The notes beneath the pieces were generated by a model, which worked only from the letters and a program-made list of their open reading frames with translations, did not search any database and had not been told where the DNA came from. A stretch of 64,000 nucleotides of DNA, taken from the NCBI RefSeq assembly GCF_032854445.1, contig NC_088296.1:1676001-1740000 (forward strand). Direction: 5' to 3'. Made by a program: the position numbers and the translations under genes. Positions within the stretch are counted from its first letter, which is position 1. The number at the start of each line of letters is the position of its first letter. Positions 13,101-25,100 of the stretch are shown one piece after another. This DNA comes from Liolophura sinensis. Lineage: Eukaryota > Mollusca > Polyplacophora > Chitonida > Chitonidae.

Positions 13101-16100
13101 TGTTGAGGAATTCAGGGACATGGCCTGTATAGTGCAATACATACATAAATCACAGTGTAAGTTGCTGTTTTATATTGGGAGGTGTTGAGGAATTGATGGC
13201 CTGTATAGTGCAATATATGCATAAATCAGAGTGAAAGTTGCTGTTTTATATTGGGAGGTGTTGAGGAATTCGGGGACATAGCCGGTATACTGCAATCTGA
13301 CTGACAATTTCTGATGTTTTTGTATGCAGACGAAGCAGTTTGAGGAGGACTGGAAGCAGACGAATCTCCCCCTGGTGGAGATAGTCGGGGTTTCTCTGTC
13401 ACATGGCAAGAAGAACTTCTATGATCATTTGCACTTCTCCCCCATCAAGGTAACATACGTCTTCATTGAATCAAATTAAATCATTGCTACACTTTTATAT
13501 CATTCCATTCAGTCGGTTAGCGCGCTAGCGCAGCGTAATGACCCAGGAATCTCTCACCAATGTGGTCGCTGTGAGTTCAAGTCCAGCTCGTGCTGGCTTC
13601 CTCTCCATCCGTAGGTGAGAAGGTCTGCCAGCAACCTGCGGGTGGTCGTGGATTTCCCCCGGGCGCTGCCCGGTTTCCACTCGCCATTATGCTGGCCGCC
13701 GTCGTACATGTATAAGTGAAATATTCTTGAGTACGGCGTAAAACACCAATCAAATAAAAAAATAACCAATCAGATAAATCAATAAATGATATCATCCCTT
13801 TTATGAGCTTAATCTATGCATTATTCTTGCTGTAGGAACTTAATAAACCGTGCTCGTTATCTACTTAGATACTTACCTGCTCCAGTTAGCGAAGGATTTA
13901 TATACAAATAAAAACCTTCACAGGTGTTGAAAGCTGTTAAAACGCATGGACCAAATTATCCATACATGTATGTCAGGCATGTCGGGAGTTGAAGCTTCAG
14001 TCAGGCATGTCGGGAGTTGAAGCTTCAGTCAGGCATGTCGGGAGTTGAAGCTTCAGTCAGGCATGTCGGGAGTTGAAGCTTCAGTCAGGCATGTCGGGAG
14101 TTGAAGCTTCAGTCAGGCATGTCGGGAGTTGAAGCTTCAGTCAGGCATGTCGGGAGTTGAAGCTTTCTACGGTTAACCACACAAACAGGTAAACGCACTG
14201 AAACTAAATATGTGCCGCAATATATTTATTTGAAAAAGCAAAACAAAGCAAAGTCATTTATTTATTTATTTATTTATTTGATTGATGTTTCACTCCGTAC
14301 TCCAGAATATTTCACTTATAAAACGACAGCATTATGGTGAGTGGGAACCGGGCAGAGCCCGGGGGAATCCCACAACCATCTGCAGATTACTGACAGACTT
14401 TCTCATGTACAGCTGGAGAGGAAGCCAGTGTGAGATGGACTCGTATCAACCACACTGGTGAGAGGCTCCTGGATCATTGCGCAGTGCTGTTTTGCTACCC
14501 CCCCTGGGCCCCAGAGGCCCCCAAAGCCCTTATCAATGCAAATAGCCAGCACTTCCATTGAACTGTTATGGTTTGACTGAGCCACATGTAAGCACACATA
14601 TACATCAGTAACTGCACAAAGAAAAAAATCTTTTCAATGAGTCATTTGAAAAAACATAGAGAAAACAACAACAAAATCCTTTATAAAGATTAAAGCCTTT
14701 TGGTTTTCTGTTGGGTTCATATGTATGAGTAACTATGCTGAGACAGGAAAATTGTACGTCATTTTATATTTTATTGCCCTTTATAGAAAGATAATTACCT
14801 GGTGTTTACCTTCAGGTTCACCTGAGCTTCTCATTACAAGGGGGTGGGGAGGATGGGGACAAACCCACGGCAATCCAGGCTAATGTCCTTAACGTCTTCC
14901 TCCAGAGCGTGGGCGTCGTGCTCACAGATGTCCAGGATGTCGTATTCAAGTATGTATTGTCTCTGATGATTGTGCGGCATTGGGTGTCCATTGTGGTGTC
15001 ATCCATAGTGTCTGTGAACAGAATTTTTCTTTGTCTGCTTTCACAAAGAAATATAGTGAAAAAGTGAGAACCACCTGCATCTAGAACCACAGAGGAGCTT
15101 GTACGTGTAGAACCACAGAGGAGCTTGTACATGTAGAACCACAGAGGAGCTTGTACATGTAGAACCACAGAGGAGCTTGTACATGTAGAACCACAGAGGA
15201 GCTTGTACATGTAGAACCACAGAGGAGCTTGTACATGTAGAACCACAGAGAAGCTTGTACATGTAGAACCACAGAGGAGCTTGTACATGTAGAACCACAG
15301 AGGAGCTTGTACATGTAGAACCACAGAGGAGCTTGTACATGTAGAACCACAGAGGAGCTTGTACATGTAGAACCACAGAGGAGCTTGTACATGTAGAACC
15401 ACAGAGAAGCTTGTACATGTAGAACCACAGTTGAGCTTGTAGATGTATCCACCAAAAATTAAAACTGTTGGTGTTATAGCCTGGACACGGAAAAGATGGA
15501 CGGAATAATTATAACAGTGCTCCGCCTATTGGCGAGGGCATATCAAAAATTGTGAAGTACGACGCATAATGTCATGATTACTGGGTAGCTGTTTTCCTTT
15601 TATATACAATATAAGTACGAACGATGTTGTGTCCAGCTACAACTCCAACGTTTGTCCATGTGCGCAGTTGCCATAGCAACCACATATTTATTATCAACAC
15701 TCAAGAAGATTCCCCTCAAGGGTTATACTCACCACACTGCTGCTGGTTATCTTTTACACATTTTGGCGAGGAGTCATTAGGAGTGTGAATATTCTACTGT
15801 GTCGTTTTTTGGCTGAGTGTCCATGCTGCTAAAGTGCCGCCGCCAGATGTAGTCAAGCTATACTGACAGCAGACCAACCAGTCCTGTTTCGTTGCTCACA
15901 TCTCTTAGTGCTGAGCACCAGCAACAATTTTTTTAAAGTTTTTGGTATGACCTGACCCAGGTTTGATCCCAGATCCCCCCCGTCTCGAGTCAGATGCATG
16001 TAAACCACGAAGCCAAGTGGTAACCTATTGACGAAAGATCATGGTCACATGGCTGAGATGCTTTGAATCATCTGACAAATATAGAGATAGAGGTTCATTT

Positions 16101-19100
16101 CCAGCTTCAGACAGGAAAACATTTTGTCTCAATTTTTATTTGTTAATCATCACTCAAATGATGAAACTAAATGAAATGAAAGAACGTAAATCATGATGGG
16201 TGGATTTGAGCGTACTTTTTGGTCTTACAGACTCGGCTATTTTGAGAGGAACCACAGTTTTTACAACAACAGTCAGCTATCATCAGAGATGACAAGTCAC
16301 TATGTAGGACAGGTAAGATTGCTCAGTTCCAGTATTCCCATTGTTTGTTCTAGACAGACTGCCGTTTGTACAGTCCTCTGTCTTAAGTGAACTCTGAAGA
16401 AATCCTCAGGAGGCCTCCTTGACCCAGGTGGATAGCGTGCCAGTGAGGCCTGACGAAAGGCAGCGTTTAACTTGAAGTACTCCATCAAACAGTTATAACT
16501 GCCGTCATGAATGTTGACAATTCTTGAGTACCTCATCAATGTGCACTCCTGTTACCTGTATGTCTGACGTGACCTGTATGTCTGATGTCACTTGTATGTC
16601 TGATGTCATCTGTGTGTCTGATGACACATATTTGTCTGATGTCCCTAGTAAGTCTGGTGTCACCTGTATGTCTGATCTCACATGTATGTCTTATGTCTGA
16701 TGTCACCTGTATGTCTGATGTCAGCTGTGTGTCTAATGTCACCTGTATGTCTGATATCACATGTACGTCTGATATCACCTGTAAGTCTGATGTCGCCTGT
16801 ACATGTACGTCTGATGTCACCTGTAAGTCTGATGTCGCCTGTACATGTACGTCTGATGTCACCTGTAAGTCTGATGTCGCCTGTACATGTATGTCTGATG
16901 TCACCTGTATGTCGTATGTCTAATGTCACCTGTATGTCTGATATCACTTGTACGTCTGTCACCTGTACGTCTGATGTCACCTTTACGTCTGATGTCACCT
17001 GTGTGTATGATGTCACCTGTACATCTGATGTCACCTTTACGTCTGATGTCACCTTTACGTCTGATGTCACCTGTGTGTCTGATGTCACCTGTGTGTCTGG
17101 TATCACTTGTATGTCTGATATCACCTGTACATGTATGTCCAATGTCACCTGTATGTCCAATGTCACCTGTACGTCTGATGTCACCAGCATGTCTGATGTC
17201 ACCTGTGTGACTGATGTCACCTGTATGCCTGGTATCACCTGTACGTCTGATGTCACCTGTGTGTCTGATGTCACCCATGCTCATCCACCACTGTTGCTGT
17301 CCCTTCCACAGGCCATCAAGCAGATGTACGTATTGGTGCTGGGCCTGGACGTCCTCGGCAACCCCTTTGGTCTCCTCCGGGGCCTCACCGAGGGGGTGGG
17401 GGATCTATTCTACGAGCCATACCAGGTGAGTCCACACTACCCAGCTGGAGAGACAGGGCTCAGGGTCTCTGCTTAACAGGATACATGTATATTGCTTGTT
17501 ACATGCACATACCTCAAAGTTTTCTGAGATTTCTGGCTGTATAATGGATCATTTTATGCACTACCAAGGAATCTTGTGCCGATGGAGATAACTTTTGGAA
17601 TGTGACTGGATGAGAATACATGTAAGTGTAAAATCAATACAGCTTTGCAGTTGTGCTGGAAAAGGTAACAAATGGTATTAAAATGGTATGTAGAATGGGC
17701 GTTAGGGTTTTCTGGATACTTGCTGACCTGTACACTGTATGCTGTGTTCAACCACTTCTTTCATACGAGGAGATATTATAGCTGATACTGTTGAATGTTA
17801 TGAAAACAAGAACTGTTGTGCCATGTGACTGTGACCTGTCAGATTTGTTAGGCAACTATTGTTGATTGCATTTAGTGAAACAGACACCTGAAAAGAGTTT
17901 CATGAGAAGTGACTGTAATTCTTCAGTCTTGCAAAGTGTTTATTCAGGCATATTTTGAAGGCATTTTTCTTTGTTTAAATTATATATTTTGTGAAGCCCT
18001 AAAACTGGCCAATCCAACCATTGTAGTTTTGTCTCCAAAATCAAATGACAGTCCTGAGAAAATTGAGGAACTGAGCATCTGTGAACTATAGAATTTCCTC
18101 AAAGAAAGAGGTGTCGTGAGTGCCTCTGGAAGACAGGAGACAAGTGATCAGTTAATTAATGTCAGAAATATATGCCCAACATATTTAACTAATCACATGA
18201 CGTTGTATTATGTATCTTTATCAACAGATGAGTTTGTTCTCAAAAGCCTTCTATTAAACCATTAGGCGTTCTCAAAAGCCTTCAATTAAACCATTAAGCG
18301 TTCTCAAAAGCCTTCTATTAAACCATTAAGCGTTCTCAAAAGTCTTCTATTAAACCATTAAGCGTTCTCAAAAGCCTTCTATTAAACCATTAAGCGTTCT
18401 CAAAAGCCTTCTATTAAACCATTAAGCGTTCTCAAAAGCCTTATATTAAACCATTAAGCGTTCTCAAAAGCCTTCTATTAAACCATTAAGCGTTCTCAAA
18501 AGTCTTCTATTAAACCATTAAGCATTCTCAAAAGCCTTCTATTAAACCATTAAACGTTCTCAAAAGCCTTCTATTAAACCATTAAGCGTTCTCAAAAGTC
18601 TTCTATTAAACCATTAAGCGTTCTCAAAAGTCTTCTATTAAACCATTAAGCGTTCTCAAAAGCCTTCTATTAAACCATTAAGCTGACAGTAGTGTTGTGG
18701 TATTTACAGGGAGCCATCCAAGGTCCGGAGGAGTTTGCCGAGGGTTTGGCCCTAGGGGTCAGGAGTCTGTTTGGACATGCTGTAGGTGAGTACAAAACCA
18801 CGGAGCACACCTAGTGGGTCCATTCTACATCAGTAACATCTAACAAATTGCAGTTAAAATCACTACATGTTTTTTTTATCTAATTCTGCTGTAGCCAGGA
18901 CTAGGAGACATCATGTAATTTGCTACCACATGTATTTAAGCTTTTACATGAACAGCTAGTTATGGCCACATGTGACATTTTGCCTGCTATTACACTGTCA
19001 TCACTGCTCTGGTGTTACTCTCTATGCTGTGCGTCTATTACATTGTCATCACTGCTCTGGTGTTACTCTCTATGATGCGCGTCTATTACACTGTCATCAC

Positions 19101-22100
19101 CGCTCTGGTGTTTCTCGCTATGCTGCGCATCTATTACACTGTCATCACTGCTCTGGTCTTACTCTCTATGCTGTGCATCTATTACACTGTCATCACTGCT
19201 CTGGTCTTACTCTCTATGCCGTGCATCTATCACACTGTCATCACTGCTGTGGTGTTTCTCTCTATGCTGTGTGTCTATTACACTCTCATCACTGCTCTGG
19301 TCTTACTCTCTACTCTTTTTCTATTATGTGGGATGAGAACTGGGGGACAAGTCTTTATTATCCCTTTGCCTGAGTTGTATAGCCTCTATGCGGATGCATC
19401 CACATGTAGGGATAGCTAGGAGGGTATTGTCATGTTTGAAAGGCTTTTTGAGTATGTTAAGATATTGCAACAACAGCACTGTCATCTTTGCGCATTTTGA
19501 AACCTGACTTGCTCACAAGAAAATATAACAAATAATAACACGCTCTTCATAATGCATAAAAAGTCCTTTATTTTTTTGCTGGTACTACCATGATATTCAA
19601 AATATCATAATCCATTTCACCTAAAGTTTAGCTTTTGTTAGGTGTTTTGCTTGATTATACAGTGATGCAAACCAACAGTTCTTGTGAATTTATCCTGCTT
19701 ACAGGCGGAGCCGCAGGAGCAGCCTCTCGCATAACAGGCACCCTGGGTAAAGGAATAGCCGTGCTGACGTTTGACGACGATTATCAGAAGAAGAGACGCC
19801 AGCAGCTGAACAAACGGCCTGCCAACGCGAGGGAAGGATTTGCCCGTGGAGGGAAGGGACTCATTATGGTGAGATGCCCTGAATGAGAGAAATAAAGTAG
19901 TACTAATTAGACCCTTAACGGTATTTAAAGGGCACTGTTTTGTAAAGCAGTTTAAATTAACTCATGATTTCACCAAGAGTTCCTTAAGTTTTTGGACTTT
20001 TTTGCAGATTTCTTTTTGCAAAATATTTCATCACTGTAATTTTCTTGACGGTTTAAACTGGTAGGAGATATCACGTATATTGCTCTTGCAATACTTCTAG
20101 AAACGTTATTTAGAGGTTGTCAATATTTGTTTTTAATGTTAATAAAAAAGTAAACATTGTTGTGGATATAATTTGTAGTTGTCCTTTCATTGACTTCAGC
20201 AAATGGCTCTGTGTATCTTGTAAGTCACTGAGTATTAGTTTAGATTGTAGGCTGCTATCTCTCTGCATGATTCTGTCCAATTTTTGTACTTCATATACTT
20301 TCTTTGTTCTTTGATAGTTTGTGTTAAATGTTGTTTTGGGGAATTGGCCTTGCGATTATTGACCTGGACCATCCATATTGATTGACGGTTGGTATGTGAA
20401 TGATTTGAGGAGTGGGAAGTAAACCGTGTGGGATGTTTTTTTGTGTGCTGCAGGGCGTTTTTGATGGGGTGACGGGCATTGTTCGTAAACCCATGGAAGG
20501 AGCCAAACAGGAGGGTGTCGGAGGATTCTTCAAAGGTCAGCTGAACTTTTGATGGAAAGAAAATACAGCGAATAATTTTGATTTTGATTGGTGTTTTACG
20601 CCGTACTCAAGAATATTTCACTTATACAACAGCAGCCAGCATTATGGTGGGAGGAGACCGGGCAGAGCCCGGGGGAAAACCACAACCATCTGCAGGTTGC
20701 TGACAGACCTTCCCACATACGGCGAATAACAAATGGTAAATAACCTCAAATTTTGTCCATGATAAACTTCCTCATTTTGACTGATTCAGAAGGTTGGGTT
20801 GGTGTAAGGCAGGCTGACTTCCTACTTGAAAAATGTAAGTTTCAGCACCAAAAGCAATAGTTCTTGACATTTATTTGCCTCTCAAAATGCGCTTTTTGGA
20901 GCAAGATGTTTATCGCAAGCTTAATTTATTTGGAACAGGGGACCCCAATTTTATCCACTCATAAAACACATTGACCGTCATTGCAAAAGTAAAAAATTCT
21001 TAAGTGTGACATTAAACAACAGTCAGGTTAATAAATAAATAGATAAATATTATAAGTATTGAATGTTTTCAGGGATGGGGAAAGGCCTGGTGGGCGTGGT
21101 GACTCGACCCACCAGCGGAGTGATCGACTTTGCCAGCACCTCATTGGACGGAATCAAACGGTCTGTCTAAACCATATATGGATATTTTTTTTTTGTTTTT
21201 TTTTTATTTGTAATTTTTATTTCAGGTCTCCAGTCAAATGTATAAACTTTTGTGGAAATTAAGTCTAGAGCTTATCCACCCCACCCCACCCCCCACGACC
21301 CCCTTCCAACTTAAACATGGCCTCACCTTTGATTCCAAGGGTCTTCTGCATAGAGATATCTTTGGCTAAGTACGTTGAAACTACTTTGGAAAATATGTTT
21401 TATACATGTGTTGCCATGGTAGAAGCAACCAGCTTAGCCTAAGATCAGTGTGTGTAGGCGACACCTGGAGTTTTCCTACACGGACAAGACAAAAATTTCA
21501 AATTCTGTCCTTGCTGGGGGCGATGAGGAAAAATGTGGGAGGGGAGAGGGGTGTGTGTGGGCGACAAAGGTGGTACATATATGGTATTAGTGTAAATATG
21601 AGAGCTGTCCAGCTACATCACAGTCAGAAGTTTGTAGAGGACACTTCCATACTTGTACACCTATAACATGGAGAATAAATTTACAATTAGAAGAACATTC
21701 TTGGTAGTCCTGTATTCTCCTACCTGCATGTGACTTCCTAGATTGTATTAACTGGTCTCTGCTTCCCAAATTACAAGGTCTAAGCGTTGGAAAAGGTTTG
21801 TAGTTTTACTGGACACCTGCCCTCCCATTCCCGCCCCCACTCCCCCTCTCCCTCCCACCTCCTCCTCCACCTCCTTAGTATCGCTTCATTTTCGGCAATC
21901 ATAAAATTTTTCACATTCCAACTGGTGGGGCCTTGGTATTGTAATTCTTCAACCTTTTCACATTTGGGCAAGGTATTTATTCAAGCATATTCTGAAGGCA
22001 TTATTCTGTGTTGACTGACAAAACTACTTTTTGTAAAGCCCTGAAACTGGCCAATGCAACCAGTGTACATGTAGTTTTGTCTCCAAAATCAAATTAAAAA

Positions 22101-25100
22101 AAGACATTGCACTGAAAAGTTGCTTTTATATATATATGTGAAAAGGTTGAGGAATTGAAAAGGTACGTGTAGGAATATTCATCGACGTTAAGCAACAACC
22201 AAACCAAACACAAAATCTCATTGGTCCACCAGTATACTTGTAACTTTAAGCAGGAGGAATTCCCAATCACAGCCAACAGTAAAACAAACACTCAGACTTA
22301 TAGTTTAGCTTTATAGGCCATTTGTTTGTGCTCGGACTTAGTTATGTACAGTTAAATATCTATGTGAAATGAAAACAGGACTTCAGTATGATTCTTAAAA
22401 CTGTACAAACTATTTTAATTGGTTTCATTTAGCTGCTGTTTTTTTTTCTTACATCTAATTGATATAAAACGTATTTAGGGAAAAAATTGCCATGGCATCT
22501 GGTTGTCAAGTTCTGTTGCAACTGACTGTAATGTTGCTAAAAGTCTGTAAGTGTATGTCACTTGGAAAAGTCTTTAGTTGAGGAGTTTTCTGGTTTTGTT
22601 TGGTTTCTGTTTGGTTTTTGTTTTTTTGCTGCTTAACAGTGCATTGCTTATATGCAGTGTGGCGACATTTCTTTGTGGTCTGAGTTTGTTCCACACACTT
22701 CTAGCACGGCCAACTTCTCCCCCTCTATTGTTCTGTAAGCCACACACATGACGTCACGTTCCCTTTACATGAGGCACAACGGGTGGCAGTATCACGGTGG
22801 AAGTGAGCAATTGTTCATCAAAATCTTTCCCCTTAAGCCAAAATGGCATTACAGATTAATAACCAATGGTGCAGACTCTGTGTTGCTATTGCCAGGAGTG
22901 GTTGCAATCATGCAGACTCTGTTTTGCTATTGCCAGAAGTGGTTGCAATCATGCAGACTTTGTGTTGCTATTGCCAGAAGTGGTTGCCATCATGCAGACT
23001 CTGTGTTGCTATTGCCAAAAGTGGTTGCAATCATGCAGACTTTGTGTTGCTATTTCCAGAAGTGGTTGCAATCATGCAGACTCTGTGTGGCTATTGCCAG
23101 AAGTGGTTGCAATCATGCAGACTCTGTGTGGCTATTGTCAGAAGTGGTTGCACTATGAGCCCAAAGATTGGAATCCAGCTCTGACTCTGGATTAATTGCA
23201 GCTTAACGTCAGATTCCCTGGTGGCTGTGGTGGCTAAAATTTAGATTTTCTGTCTCTATGGTGGCTAATTCACTGCCATTATGGTTGCTGAAATGTGGAT
23301 TCTCTGCCATTACGGTGGCTAAAATGCGGATGCTCTGCCTGCATGGTGGCGAAAATGTTGATTCTCTGTGTTTATGGTGACAAAAATATGGATTCCCTGT
23401 CAGTGTGGTGGCAAAAATGTGAATTCTCTGTCATTACGGTGGCAAAAATGTGGATTCCCTGTCAGTGTGGTGGCAAAAATGTGAATTCTCTGTCATTACG
23501 GTGGCTAAAATGCGGATGCTCTGTCTTTGAGGTTATGCATATGCATGTCAACAAATGTTGTAAATAGACCTACGTTGTTAGCCTGTAGCATACAGTAGGT
23601 TACAAGTTAACAAATGTTGTAAATAGACCTACGTTGTTAGCCTGTAGCATACAGTAGGTTACAAGTTAACAAATGTTGTAAATAGACCTACGTTGTTAGC
23701 CTGTAGCATACAGTAGGTTACAAGTTAACAAATGTTGTAAATAGACCTACGTTGTTAGCCTGTAGCATACAGTAGGTTACAAGTTAACAAATGATGTAAA
23801 TAGACCTACGTTGTTAGCCTGTAGCATACAGTAGGTTACAAGTTAACAAATGTTGTAAATAGACCTACGTTGTTAGCCTGTAGCATACAGTAGGTTACAT
23901 GTCAACAAATGTTGTAAATAGACCTACGTTGTTAGCCTGTAGCATACAGTAGGTTACAAGTTAACAAATGATGTAAATAGACCTACGTTGTTAGCCTGTA
24001 GCATATAGTAGGTGACATCTACTCAAACGTTGTAAATATACGTACGTTGTTAACCTGTAGCATACAGTAGGTGACATGTCAACAAATGTACATTACACTG
24101 TTCCTTGTTGTCTGCAGAATTGTGGATTTATCAGATGAGATAAGGAGGTTGAGGCCGCCTCGACGCTTCCACAAAGACCTCATCATCCGACCGTACATCC
24201 ACACAGAGGCTGAGGGCTACGCTATACTACAAGTAGGTTTTCTGTGGTCAGCGTGTTTGCTTGACACGATCTCGCGTTTGTTTCAAATGAAACGAAAGCT
24301 TTACACCCAAACATTATACGCAGTGCTGCCAATTCTGAGTGGGGTTTTTTTCCTCTTTTTTTGTGTGTGTGTGTGGAATTATGGAAAAGGTCTGATATGT
24401 GAAAATCTGTTTCTTTCAGTAAAATGTGTTTGGCATGTTTGGGAGTTGAAAGGTCAGAAAAAATAACATACATACCATACATGGATCATTCGCAGTATAC
24501 ATTGTGCCATTAAGTAAAACGTTGTGGGTGTGTTTTTGTACAGTCACTTTCCCTGTTTTTTTTTTGTTGTCGTAGGAGACAGAAAAAGGACGCTATGTGG
24601 ACGATGACTATGTGGCTCATGCCGTCGTCACCAAGGACGGGAAGAATGTCCTAGTTGTCACCGACAAGTAAGTTGTCCCATGCAACGATAAACTAAAGTA
24701 ACATTATAGTGGCAGCCAATAGTGTGCTGTGGCTTTACCGTGGCTGTGACAGGCCTGCACTTTACCTGTGGTGAGCCAGAGCGGAACCACTGGTTGGCCT
24801 GTGGGGAGCCACTGGTTTGCATTTGGTGCGCCACTTGTTTGTCTGTGGCTTTACCTTGGCTGTGACAGGCCTGCACTTTTCCTGTGGTAAGCCACTGGTT
24901 CACCTGAGGGGAGCCAATGGTTGGCCAGAGCGGAACCACTGGTTGGCCTGTGGGGAGCCACTGGTTTGCATTTGGCGCGCCACTTGTTTGTCTGTGGCTT
25001 TACCTTGGCTGTGACAGGCCTGCACTTTTCCTGTGGTAAGCCTCTGGTTCACCTGAGGGGAGCCAATGGTTGGCCAGAGCGGAACCACTGGTTGGCCTGT

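Noticed and set aside
16585-17476. Long frames of MSPVCL/TGDIRHT repeats on both strands
   Set aside because: Created by an 18-bp repeat. Only the end (17312-17425) is real, as exon O.
17909-18091. 60-codon frame with similarity to 21955-22095
   Set aside because: The similarity is nucleotide-level between two intronic positions and fits a dispersed repeat better than a duplicated exon; the frame is not shared.
18972-19419. Hydrophobic 133-135-codon frames resembling a multi-span membrane protein
   Set aside because: A 48-bp repeat keeps the frame; intronic, without conserved residues outside the unit.
24071-24466. 131-codon frame beyond exon T
   Set aside because: Only 24118-24232 matches VPS13. 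The rest is read-through into the intron after the gtaggt donor.
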